NCBI RefSeq assembly: GCF_002165305.2
Contig: NZ_CP032286.1
Location: forward strand, 434,001 to 498,000
DNA length: 64,000 nucleotides
From: Acinetobacter sp. WCHA55
GTDB lineage: Bacteria; Pseudomonadota; Gammaproteobacteria; Pseudomonadales; Moraxellaceae
Reading direction: 5' to 3'
The first letter of the stretch is position 1. The number at the start of each line of letters is the position of its first letter. Shown here piece by piece: positions 1-7,573 of the stretch. The position numbers were made by a program, and so were the translations under genes. The notes under the pieces are model-generated. The model was not told where the DNA came from. It was given only the letters and a program-made list of their open reading frames with translations, and searched no databases.

Positions 1-314
1 AATCGATGCAAATCGGAGAGCAAAAAGGGGTTCGTTTATCTCATGCAATGTATGCTGTAGCGGCTCAAGCCAGTGGTGACGATGCCAAAATCCGTGATGC
101 ATTGAAAAGCTATGCGACTTCCTATAGCGAGGAAAAGCAGAGCAATCCTCAATTTAAACTGATTGATAGTATGGCCTCGAGTATGGTCCAAGGGATTTCA
201 GATCGTTATTGGACTGAACACACGGGAACACGAACTGGGGATGGTGGTATGGCGCATTTCTGGGATGAAAAAGAAGACCGCTCTGAGCTAGATGAGCTGT
301 TTAGTGAAAGTTAA
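1..314 (+). CDS. C-terminal part of an unrecognised protein
   Basis: The reading frame is open to the left edge of the window and stops with TAA at 312-314. The first in-frame ATG is at 6, but the frame continues through bases 3-5, so this is probably the 3' end of a longer gene. The visible ~103 residues are soluble and helical-looking, with an acidic, Ser-rich tail (ends in ELFSES) and no membrane segment. I do not recognise the family. The next gene starts 70 bp downstream on the same strand. Confidence 0.6.
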   Translation, partial: SMQIGEQKGVRLSHAMYAVAAQASGDDAKIRDALKSYATSYSEEKQSNPQFKLIDSMASSMVQGISDRYWTEHTGTRTGDGGMAHFWDEKEDRSELDELFSES

Positions 315-384
315 CCATTTTTAAACTGAGCTGAAGTGCAGAAAAAATAACAATAATGAATGAGCAACACAATAAGGATATGTG

Positions 385-957
385 ATGCATGATCAATTTC
401 TGACTCGAAAAATTATTTTGATTGCGTTTGTCGTGTCGCTCTCGGCATGCCTACAGATTTTTAAAGATCAATTTATTTATTGGCGGGTTGATATTTTTCC
501 TGAAATTTGGCGCTTGTGGACAGCGCACTGGGTGCATGTGGGATGGATCCATTTTGCACTCAATATGCTGGCTTTTATGTGTTTGCCTTTTATTTTTCCA
601 CGCGCACGCGTCTGGCATTTTGTGGCGCTATTGCTGATTTTACCGCCGTTGATCAGTCTTAGTTTTTATTATTTTTTGGCGGATATTGAAGCCTATGCAG
701 GACTGTCTGGTGTGTTGCATGGGATGTTTACTGTGATAGCCATTGTCCATTTGCTGTACCGTAAGGAACGGATGTTTGCGAGTTTGGTGCTGTTTCTCAT
801 TTTGGGCAAACTGATTTGGGAAAACACCTTTGGTGGGAGCACGACGGCTGAACTGATCGGTAGTCCTGTTTTGGTCGAAGCGCATTTGTTGGGCGTGATC
901 TGGGGGATTGTGATTGCAGCTTTATATTTAATCGGGGTGAATCTATTTGATGAATAG
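385..957 (+). CDS. rrtA: rhombosortase (rhomboid-family intramembrane protease)
   Basis: A 190-residue polytopic membrane protein of the rhomboid superfamily. The catalytic Ser is in GLSG (about residue 108) and the His in EAHLLG (about 167). The region around residues 53-61 (GWIHFALNM) is the usual rhomboid HxxxN-type block. The short length and these motifs fit rhombosortase, the protease thought to process proteins carrying a C-terminal GlyGly-CTERM tail. Start: ATG at 385 has AAGGA at 374-378 at good spacing; an in-frame GTG at 382 is possible. No GlyGly-CTERM substrate is seen in this window, so the role rests on family resemblance. Confidence 0.75.
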   Translation: MHDQFLTRKIILIAFVVSLSACLQIFKDQFIYWRVDIFPEIWRLWTAHWVHVGWIHFALNMLAFMCLPFIFPRARVWHFVALLLILPPLISLSFYYFLADIEAYAGLSGVLHGMFTVIAIVHLLYRKERMFASLVLFLILGKLIWENTFGGSTTAELIGSPVLVEAHLLGVIWGIVIAALYLIGVNLFDE

Positions 958-1138
958 AGGATTGACCTAAATTCTAAAAAGAAAATCTAGATTGTCATAT
1001 TCAAAAATATAAATTTGATGCAAAGATAAACAAAACAAAAATCTAAAGGCATAGAGTAAGGACAAGCTCGAGCCGATTAATACGACATGTTCTACGGTGT
1101 ATACGCTAGACAGAACTGTAATAAAAATAGGAAACAAC

Positions 1139-3421
1139 ATGCAGAATCATGGACAGCGCAGATCAGGACTCGATCTGCTGAAGTATATATGGACCGAGTG
1201 GATTTCTACTTTTGTCATTCTGATTTTACTGTTACTTACGCTTTTAATTGGTACAGGTGAAATGATCCATGGCCAATTGTTGCGTATGGGTGAACGCTTA
1301 TATGGCGATCCAGCCACAGGTATGCAGTATTCTTTTTTAAGGGCAGAGCCTGCCAAGCCAGAGTGTAATCGTCAGCCTAATGTGGATGCTATGGTCAAAA
1401 CCCAAATGCAAGCCAACGCTGCAGATGAGTTCGCAGACTTTTTTGGTACGGCTTCGGAAGCGGATGTGCGTGCGTCCATTTTGGCGGGTGTGCAGCAGTG
1501 TGAAGAAAAGTATCAGTTTTATGATAAAGCCATGCAACATATGGATGCACACCCAAGTATTCGTGCCTATCGTAACTTTGAAACCACCTTTTTCGGTATT
1601 TTTAAATTCGGAACAGAAAATCGCGCCATTCTATTGATTTTCATGGTGGTCTTAGCTGCGATTAGTGCCACCTTAAAAATCCATCATATTGGTTTACGTG
1701 GTCCTGCAACCAAGCTGGATTATCGGGTTTATAGTCTCTTGATGACTTTGGGTAATGGTCTATTAACCTACTCAAGCATGAGTCAATTTAACTCAGTGAA
1801 AGACTCGGGTGTGCCGATGAATGGGGAAACTCAGCTGATTTATTGGCTGTGGATGATTCTGTTTTCGGTACTTACCTTGATAAGTGTGTGGCAGCTGTTT
1901 AGCCCACCGAAAGAGGCTAAAGCTGGCGGACGTCTAGGCTTTGCTTTCTTGAGTGTCCCTCTGTATGCCTACATGGCGGTGATTACGGGTGTGGCATTTA
2001 TTTTCTTCATGGACTATCCAATGGGGCAAGGAATTTACTTGGGCCAATTGGTTGAGTTCTCCAGTATTTTCCTAAATTTAGCATTATTTATTTGGGCGGG
2101 GATGTTACTGAAACAAACCCGTGTTGTGGATTTATTTTTAAATATTTTACGTCCATGGAATTTGGCACCTGAAACACTCACATGGTTGATTTTAATCGCT
2201 GCGGCTTTACCAACTGCATATACAGGTGCTTCAGGGATCTTTGTCATTGCAGCAGGGGCGATTATTTATAAAGAAGTCTGGAATGCGGGTGGTCGTCGCC
2301 AGTTTGCTCTCGCTGCAACAGCAATGTCTGGTTCGCTAGGTGTCGTGCTACGTCCGTGTTTATTGATTGTAGTAGTGGCATCGTTAAATAAAGAAGTCAC
2401 GACGGACTTACTTTATCAATATGGTGTGTATACGTTCCTACTAACATCAACGCTATTTTTAGTGGTTTCACTATTCTTTGCAGAGAGTAAATTTCGCATC
2501 GCGGCACCGAGTTTGGCAGCGCCTAAATCTGGGCGTGCTTTTCTAGCGGTTGTGCCGTATATCGTGATTTTTGTACTCACGTGGATGTTCTATAAATACT
2601 TATTAGACACTAATTTAAATGAATTTACCGCACCAGTCATGATGCCTGTTATTTTATTGATGATCGTGTTGTTTGATAAATTGCGTCATCAGCCTGCACC
2701 TTTGCCTGCTGTTGGTCATTGGGATGAGACACTCAGTGCAAATTATAATTCAAGTACTGAGCCTGCCTTAGCGGGTGCGCAAGTTACCCATGCAGAATAC
2801 CGTGAAGGATTACATGGCAATGCTGTAGATGATGGACAGGTGGTGAATCATGGGGTGGTTCAATCGAGCACTATGGATGTATTACGCCAAGTTGGTTTTT
2901 GGAAATCGATGCATATCTCGACCAGTGAAACCGTTGGACATATTGGTGCTTTAGTCATTTTAATGGCACTGTCGGTAAGTGTGGGGGGATTGCTTGAACG
3001 TACGGAGGCAATGAGTTTCTTCCCGACTGATATTAGCAGTACGTTCTTGGTTATTACTCTGATTTTGGGGTTGATGGTCTTTGTTGGGATGATTATGGAT
3101 CCGTTTGGCGCCGTGATTTTGATTTCTGCGACGGTTGCACCTGTGGCTTATCAATATGGTATTCATCCTGTCCATTTCTGGATGATCACCTTGATTGGTT
3201 TTGAGTTGGGCTATGTGACACCGCCTGTGGCACTCAATCATCTTTTAGCAAGGCAATCCATTGGTGATGCCGAGGTGAATGAGGCTGATGAGGAAGTGCG
3301 TCATTTGTCTTTCTATTATCGTTATGAGCGCTGGATTTTGCCTTTAATTGTACTATTCCCAGCAATGCTGATCATTGCCTATGTGCCATACTTCTTTAAG
3401 TTATTCGGTTGGTATCACTAA
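1139..3421 (+). CDS. TRAP-type transporter large permease (DctM-like), long form
   Basis: About 760 residues with many membrane segments. The C-terminal two thirds resemble DctM: a TAYTGASGIFV block, a GSLGVVLRP block and, near the end, DPFGAVILIS and YVTPPVALN. The N-terminal part has one membrane segment, then a ~130-residue extracytoplasmic stretch, then further segments, so it is much longer than a plain DctM (~430 residues). TRAP systems import organic acids or similar solutes using an ion gradient and normally need a periplasmic binding protein; none lies next to this gene. The start at 1139 is preceded by AGGAAA at 1129-1134; an upstream in-frame start at 1097 lacks such a site. The substrate cannot be read from the sequence. 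Confidence 0.7.
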   Translation: MQNHGQRRSGLDLLKYIWTEWISTFVILILLLLTLLIGTGEMIHGQLLRMGERLYGDPATGMQYSFLRAEPAKPECNRQPNVDAMVKTQMQANAADEFADFFGTASEADVRASILAGVQQCEEKYQFYDKAMQHMDAHPSIRAYRNFETTFFGIFKFGTENRAILLIFMVVLAAISATLKIHHIGLRGPATKLDYRVYSLLMTLGNGLLTYSSMSQFNSVKDSGVPMNGETQLIYWLWMILFSVLTLISVWQLFSPPKEAKAGGRLGFAFLSVPLYAYMAVITGVAFIFFMDYPMGQGIYLGQLVEFSSIFLNLALFIWAGMLLKQTRVVDLFLNILRPWNLAPETLTWLILIAAALPTAYTGASGIFVIAAGAIIYKEVWNAGGRRQFALAATAMSGSLGVVLRPCLLIVVVASLNKEVTTDLLYQYGVYTFLLTSTLFLVVSLFFAESKFRIAAPSLAAPKSGRAFLAVVPYIVIFVLTWMFYKYLLDTNLNEFTAPVMMPVILLMIVLFDKLRHQPAPLPAVGHWDETLSANYNSSTEPALAGAQVTHAEYREGLHGNAVDDGQVVNHGVVQSSTMDVLRQVGFWKSMHISTSETVGHIGALVILMALSVSVGGLLERTEAMSFFPTDISSTFLVITLILGLMVFVGMIMDPFGAVILISATVAPVAYQYGIHPVHFWMITLIGFELGYVTPPVALNHLLARQSIGDAEVNEADEEVRHLSFYYRYERWILPLIVLFPAMLIIAYVPYFFKLFGWYH

Positions 3422-3444
3422 GATTTAAATAAACTTGGAACATT

Positions 3445-3470
3445 AAAAAAGCATCTTCGGATGCTTTTTT
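3445..3470 (+). terminator. rho-independent terminator after the TRAP permease
   Basis: An 8-bp stem (AAAGCATC/GATGCTTT) with a TTCG tetraloop runs into a run of six T, 27 bp after the stop codon. Confidence 0.85.
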
Positions 3471-3482
3471 ATACTTTAGATT

Positions 3483-3587
3483 TTATTGACGATGCTGGTC
3501 AGGAAAATAGTTTCTTTTGTAGAAGTTACCCATACAAAATGCCACGGATATCAAAGCAACATACAACGATATTGTTAAGCGTCCCAT
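3483..3587 (-). CDS. candidate 34-residue hydrophobic peptide
   Basis: An ATG-to-TAA frame of 34 codons. Residues ~4-20 are hydrophobic and the C-terminus is short, polar and basic (YKRNYFPDQHRQ). That is the pattern of a small membrane peptide or a short-tailed signal peptide. There is no convincing ribosome binding site (the upstream sequence is T-rich), and it lies alone between two terminators. This is only a candidate. Confidence 0.25.
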   Translation of the reverse strand: MGRLTISLYVALISVAFCMGNFYKRNYFPDQHRQ

Positions 3588-3781
3588 CTTAAAAAATCAG
3601 CCCGCAGTTAAGCTCAATGAAACGAATTAATCGGCCCATAAAGTCCTTCTAAAAGAAGCTCTTGGTATAGCTAGGAGTAGGTCTATAACAAATGCAATGT
3701 CATTCATGGAGTGAGGTAGCTAAGAATAATGAGTTGTGTAATCGCTTGGTGCTGATTGTAAAAATGACTGAAACAGCAGGG
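3588..3781. other. intergenic stretch with no recognised element
   Basis: AT-rich DNA between the possible small peptide gene and the terminator of the minus-strand run. I find no convincing reading frame, RNA gene or repeat in it. Confidence 0.5.
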
Positions 3782-3819
3782 CAAAAAGACGTTAGCGTAT
3801 CTGTCGATAGGCTAACGTC
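3782..3819 (-). terminator. terminator of the rnr-to-3841 gene run
   Basis: Inverted repeat GACGTTAGC (3788-3796) / GCTAACGTC (3811-3819). Read on the minus strand the stem is followed by CTTTTTG, which suits termination downstream of the gene at 3841-4263. Confidence 0.75.
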
Positions 3820-3840
3820 CTTAAAAATAACAACCGTATT

Positions 3841-4263
3841 TTACTGAGCAGCCAATTGGGCTTCTAACAGTTTAATTTGTTCTTCTTTGAGCTTTACGAG
3901 TTCATCGGCATCTTTGTGCTGTGCTTGTAAGCTTTTTTCCTGTTCTTTCAACTGGCTTTGAATATCATCCAGTTTCGCGACTTCTTCTTTTGCAAGTGTG
4001 GCATTTTCAGGTACAGGTGCTTTTAAAATATCTTCTTCGACCAATTTAATGGTGTTGTCAGCCATAGCAGTTGAAGCTGCTTTTTCAGCTTCTGGAAGAG
4101 CCTTCACGGTTGGTTGAATCAACTCTGCTTGGTGCACTGGTGTTGCAGGCTCTTGTGCAGCAAACAACCACTGATAAAGTGCGAAAATCGCAATGATTGC
4201 GATCAAACCTGCTGTAATACCCCAGAGTAATTTAGGATTGTTGTGTTGTTGTGCGGACGACAT
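3841..4263 (-). CDS. small membrane-anchored coiled-coil protein, unknown function
   Basis: About 140 residues: a short cytoplasmic N-terminus, one strong membrane segment (LLWGITAGLIAIIAIFALY, ~residues 12-30), a Pro/Ala-rich linker, then a charged helical C-terminus (about residues 88-140; EEVAKLDDIQSQLKEQEKSL) with coiled-coil character. I do not recognise a named family. The ATG at 4263 is chosen because AAAGG lies 9 bases upstream; the in-frame TTG at 4272 sits directly on that site. It follows the yheV-like gene by 12 bp and is the last gene of the minus-strand run before a terminator. Confidence 0.75.
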   Translation of the reverse strand: MSSAQQHNNPKLLWGITAGLIAIIAIFALYQWLFAAQEPATPVHQAELIQPTVKALPEAEKAASTAMADNTIKLVEEDILKAPVPENATLAKEEVAKLDDIQSQLKEQEKSLQAQHKDADELVKLKEEQIKLLEAQLAAQ

Positions 4264-4275
4264 TCGATTCAACCT

Positions 4276-4494
4276 TTATTCTTTGGATTGACGTGGTTTA
4301 AATTGAATGACCCCAACTTCGTCGGGGATAGCTGGGATCTGAGGCTCGTCTACATGAGTTGGACGATTTTCAGAATAACCACAGTCGATACATTCAATCC
4401 ATTCATCGTCATTCGAGGTAAGCATAACAACGCGATCCATCGCCTGACATTTAGGACATTTTGCACCTGCAATGAAACGACGTTTAATAGTCAT
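4276..4494 (-). CDS. yheV: YheV family zinc-ribbon protein
   Basis: 72 residues with two CxxC pairs (CPKC at ~13-16, CIDC at ~35-38) forming a presumed zinc ribbon, as in the YheV/DUF2387 family of small putative metal-binding proteins. The molecular role of the family is not established. It sits between prlC (46 bp upstream in transcription) and the membrane/coiled-coil gene (12 bp downstream), so it is probably cotranscribed with both. The length is normal for the family. Confidence 0.85.
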   Translation of the reverse strand: MTIKRRFIAGAKCPKCQAMDRVVMLTSNDDEWIECIDCGYSENRPTHVDEPQIPAIPDEVGVIQFKPRQSKE

Positions 4495-4540
4495 TAGACT
4501 TACCTTCTGAACAATTTAGGCGCCTAGTTTACTCACTTTT

Positions 4541-6568
4541 TTAGCGGTTCGTCCAACCTTGATGACGAAGTAAAGCATCTATTTTTGGCTCGCGTCCACG
4601 GAAATTGATAAATGCATCAAGCGCTGTATCTTTTCCGCCAACTGCTAGAATAAATTGGCGAAATTCTTTGCCAGTGGTGGTGTTAAAAACTCCTTCATTT
4701 TCGAAGCGATCGAAGGCATCACTGGCCAAAACCTCCGCCCATTTATAAGAATAATAACCCGCCGCATAGCCACCTGCGAAAATATGGCTGAAGCTATGTT
4801 GAAAGCGGTTATAAGGGGTAGTTTCTAAAACAGCATACTGTGCACGGATCTCATTTAAGGTGGCCTGGACTTGATCCGCTTTCAAAGCAGGAGCTGCTTT
4901 ATGAATGCTGAGGTCAAACAGGGCAAACTCAATTTGACGTAAACTTTGCATGCCTGATTGGAAGAAACGTGCGTCCAGCAAGGCTTTGAGAAGGTTTTCT
5001 GGTAAGGTTTCTTGGGTCTCAATATGAGCACTGAGCAGGTCTAAGCTTTCGGTATCCCATGCCCAAAACTCCATGAATTGGCTTGGCAACTCTACCGCAT
5101 CCCATGCCACACCGTGTGTGCCTGCAACCGCAATATTGTCAACTTCTGTCAACATATGATGTAAACCATGTCCAAATTCATGGAACAATGTGATCACTTC
5201 ATCGTGGGTCAGTAGTGCTGCTTGATCCCCTACAGGTGGCGTAAAGTTACACACCATATAGCAAATCGGTTTTTGTAGGCCATGCGTTGTTTGGGTACGA
5301 GAGCGGAAACCACTCATCCATGCGCCACCACGTTTGCCCTGACGTGCGTAGAGGTCAAAGTAAAATCCACCGACCACAGTGCCTTGATCTTCGAGTTCAA
5401 AATAGCGCGCATCTGGGTGCCACACTGGGGCTTCACGCTCCACAATTTGAATCCCATAAAGACGGTTCACAATACTAAATAAGCCCTGCAAAATTTTAGG
5501 TGCAGGGAAGTAAGGCTTGAGCGCTTCTTGAGATAAATTAAACTGTTGGACTTTCAGTTTTTCCGAATAATACGTGCTGTCCCACGGTTTTAACTCTTCA
5601 ATGCCATCTTCAGCGGCAATGGCTTTTAGCTCTGCTACTTCTTTGAGCGCAGGGGCACGTGAATGTTCAGCCAAATCACGTAAGAATTGATCGACTGTGG
5701 CTACATTTGGCGCCATCTTGCTGGCCAATGAAAGCTCGGCATAGTTGTTGAAACCTAACAGTGCTGCCATTTCCTGACGCAGGCTTAAGATTTCTTCCAT
5801 CACGGCAGTATTATCAAACTCAGCATGTTCAGACTGGTCAGATGCACGTGTAGTATAGGCACGATATAACTCTTCGCGTAAAGGGCGGTTTTCTGCGTAG
5901 GTCATAATCGCCAAATACGACGGAAAGTCTAAAGTGGCAACGGGTTGATCCAGTTCGCGTTGTTGACCATATTGTTTTAAAAGTTCAACACTGCTTTGGG
6001 GGAGGCCTGCCAGTTCATCTTCCGTTAATGGTTTGAAGTAGGCTTGTGTTGCATCCAAAACATGGTTGGAAAAGTCCGATGACAGTTGTGATAAGCGAGC
6101 TGAGATTTCTGCATAACGTTTTTTGGCTTCACCTTCTAAAGCTACGCCCGACAGTTTAAAGTCGCGCAGTGCAAGTTTAATCGCGCTTTGTTGGGCTTCT
6201 GAGAGGTGATCAAATTGTGTAGCATCATGAATGTGCTGATAGGTTTGATACAGTACGGTGTGCTGACCCAGTTCGGTATAGTACTCACTTAATGCAGGTA
6301 ATAAAGACTGATAGAGCTCGCGGGTTTCAGTATTGTTCATCACGGCATTGAGGTGAGACAGTACGCCCCACACTTCGCTCATATTGTTTTCTAGAGTATC
6401 GACTTGCGCTAAGACGGCGAGTTGCTCTTCATTTAACTCAGGAACCAAGGTCAGATCTTTTAAGAAATGTTGACCCTGTTGAATGGCTTGTTCAATCTGT
6501 TGTTGGAGTTGTACTAAGGTAATTTGATCAAACTGTGGAACAGGCAAAGTTGCTTTTTCTAATGTCAT
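4541..6568 (-). CDS. prlC: oligopeptidase A (M3 family metallopeptidase)
   Basis: A cytosolic zinc endopeptidase that degrades oligopeptides, including cleaved signal peptides. The M3 zinc motif HEFGH is at residues 463-467 (counted from 6568), close to its place in E. coli OpdA, and the length (675 residues) is normal. The start is uncertain: ATG at 6568 (MTLEKATLP) matches the usual beginning of the family, while an in-frame GTG at 6601 would add 11 residues; neither has a strong ribosome site. It lies in the rnr, vanW-like, prlC, yheV minus-strand run, 67 bp after the VanW-like gene. Confidence 0.95.
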   Translation of the reverse strand: MTLEKATLPVPQFDQITLVQLQQQIEQAIQQGQHFLKDLTLVPELNEEQLAVLAQVDTLENNMSEVWGVLSHLNAVMNNTETRELYQSLLPALSEYYTELGQHTVLYQTYQHIHDATQFDHLSEAQQSAIKLALRDFKLSGVALEGEAKKRYAEISARLSQLSSDFSNHVLDATQAYFKPLTEDELAGLPQSSVELLKQYGQQRELDQPVATLDFPSYLAIMTYAENRPLREELYRAYTTRASDQSEHAEFDNTAVMEEILSLRQEMAALLGFNNYAELSLASKMAPNVATVDQFLRDLAEHSRAPALKEVAELKAIAAEDGIEELKPWDSTYYSEKLKVQQFNLSQEALKPYFPAPKILQGLFSIVNRLYGIQIVEREAPVWHPDARYFELEDQGTVVGGFYFDLYARQGKRGGAWMSGFRSRTQTTHGLQKPICYMVCNFTPPVGDQAALLTHDEVITLFHEFGHGLHHMLTEVDNIAVAGTHGVAWDAVELPSQFMEFWAWDTESLDLLSAHIETQETLPENLLKALLDARFFQSGMQSLRQIEFALFDLSIHKAAPALKADQVQATLNEIRAQYAVLETTPYNRFQHSFSHIFAGGYAAGYYSYKWAEVLASDAFDRFENEGVFNTTTGKEFRQFILAVGGKDTALDAFINFRGREPKIDALLRHQGWTNR

Positions 6569-6635
6569 GCTGTTAAGCCAAATAAAATGTTGAGTTATCA
6601 CTAGATGTAAGGGTGATACCGTGGGAAATCAAGTT

Positions 6636-7517
6636 TTAATTGGTTTTGATGTTTTGTGTCGCTTGAAATTCAGTCCATGATACATAGTGCTGATCAATGC
6701 GTGAGGGCTGATAAAGCACTTTGGCAAAGTTACGGGTCATGCATTCAGTTGCTAAGATTTCACCGCTTTTATATTTTTCTTTGCGGTGTCGCCATATTTC
6801 GTTTTGACGATAGTAATCCGTCCCGATTTTAAGGAAGGCATGCTGTTGCTCAAATACATGGTAGACATAGCCTAAATCGGAGGAACAGCGCAGTTCACCT
6901 TCTAGGCATTTCTCACTAAACCAAAGCCGAATTTGAAAGCTATGTGGGGTGGGGTTGTAAAATTGATAATCAATATAGTTATAAAAAATTGCAGCGCCAC
7001 TCCCAAAAGGGAGTACTCGACCATGATCTGGAAAAGGGTCAAAGGAATGCTGTGAACGTTGTACCACTTGTAACGGGCTATGCAAGACAAGCCAGTGGAT
7101 GAGGTTGGCAATTTGGCAAATACCGCCACCAATACCACCACGAGCTTGCCCAAAGCTAAGTTCCATTCCCTCGACATAGCCTTTTTGAGTTGTTGGTTGT
7201 CCCACCAACTGACAAAAAGAAAACGTTTGTTGTGGATGGACTAAAATCCCAGAAATACATGGACTGGCAATTTTGAGATTGATGACTTTATTGTGTTGCC
7301 AGTGTTGATCACTGTCGCCTAATTTACGAATTAGAACGGACTGATGCTTTTTGACGCGAAAAGCCAAAGGAATGTTAGAAAATGAATGTGCATAGTCTTT
7401 CCCATCTGTTTTCCACTGCCAATAGCGCATCATACGTCGGCTACGTGTAGCCATGAAATAAAGTAGGGGATGATATTGGCTGATGGGTTTGCTTAAAAAT
7501 AAACGCAAAAAATTCAT
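6636..7517 (-). CDS. VanW family protein
   Basis: About 293 residues. The middle (PQQTFSFCQLVGQPTTQKGY, then the glycine-rich GGIGGGICQIANLIHW and a QRSQHSFDPFPDHGRVLPFG stretch) is the VanW-like core, named after a gene of vancomycin-resistance clusters. VanW function is unresolved, and nothing here suggests glycopeptide resistance. The start at 7517 (MNFLRLFL) has AGGG 8 bases upstream. An alternative ATG at 7574 overlaps the rnr stop codon (TAATG) and would add 19 residues through translational coupling. The gene follows rnr directly. Confidence 0.8.
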   Translation of the reverse strand: MNFLRLFLSKPISQYHPLLYFMATRSRRMMRYWQWKTDGKDYAHSFSNIPLAFRVKKHQSVLIRKLGDSDQHWQHNKVINLKIASPCISGILVHPQQTFSFCQLVGQPTTQKGYVEGMELSFGQARGGIGGGICQIANLIHWLVLHSPLQVVQRSQHSFDPFPDHGRVLPFGSGAAIFYNYIDYQFYNPTPHSFQIRLWFSEKCLEGELRCSSDLGYVYHVFEQQHAFLKIGTDYYRQNEIWRHRKEKYKSGEILATECMTRNFAKVLYQPSRIDQHYVSWTEFQATQNIKTN

Positions 7518-7573
7518 GTTGGCCCTATGAAAAAAGGTACGAAAACATTGCGTTCTCGCACCTTTTATTTCCA

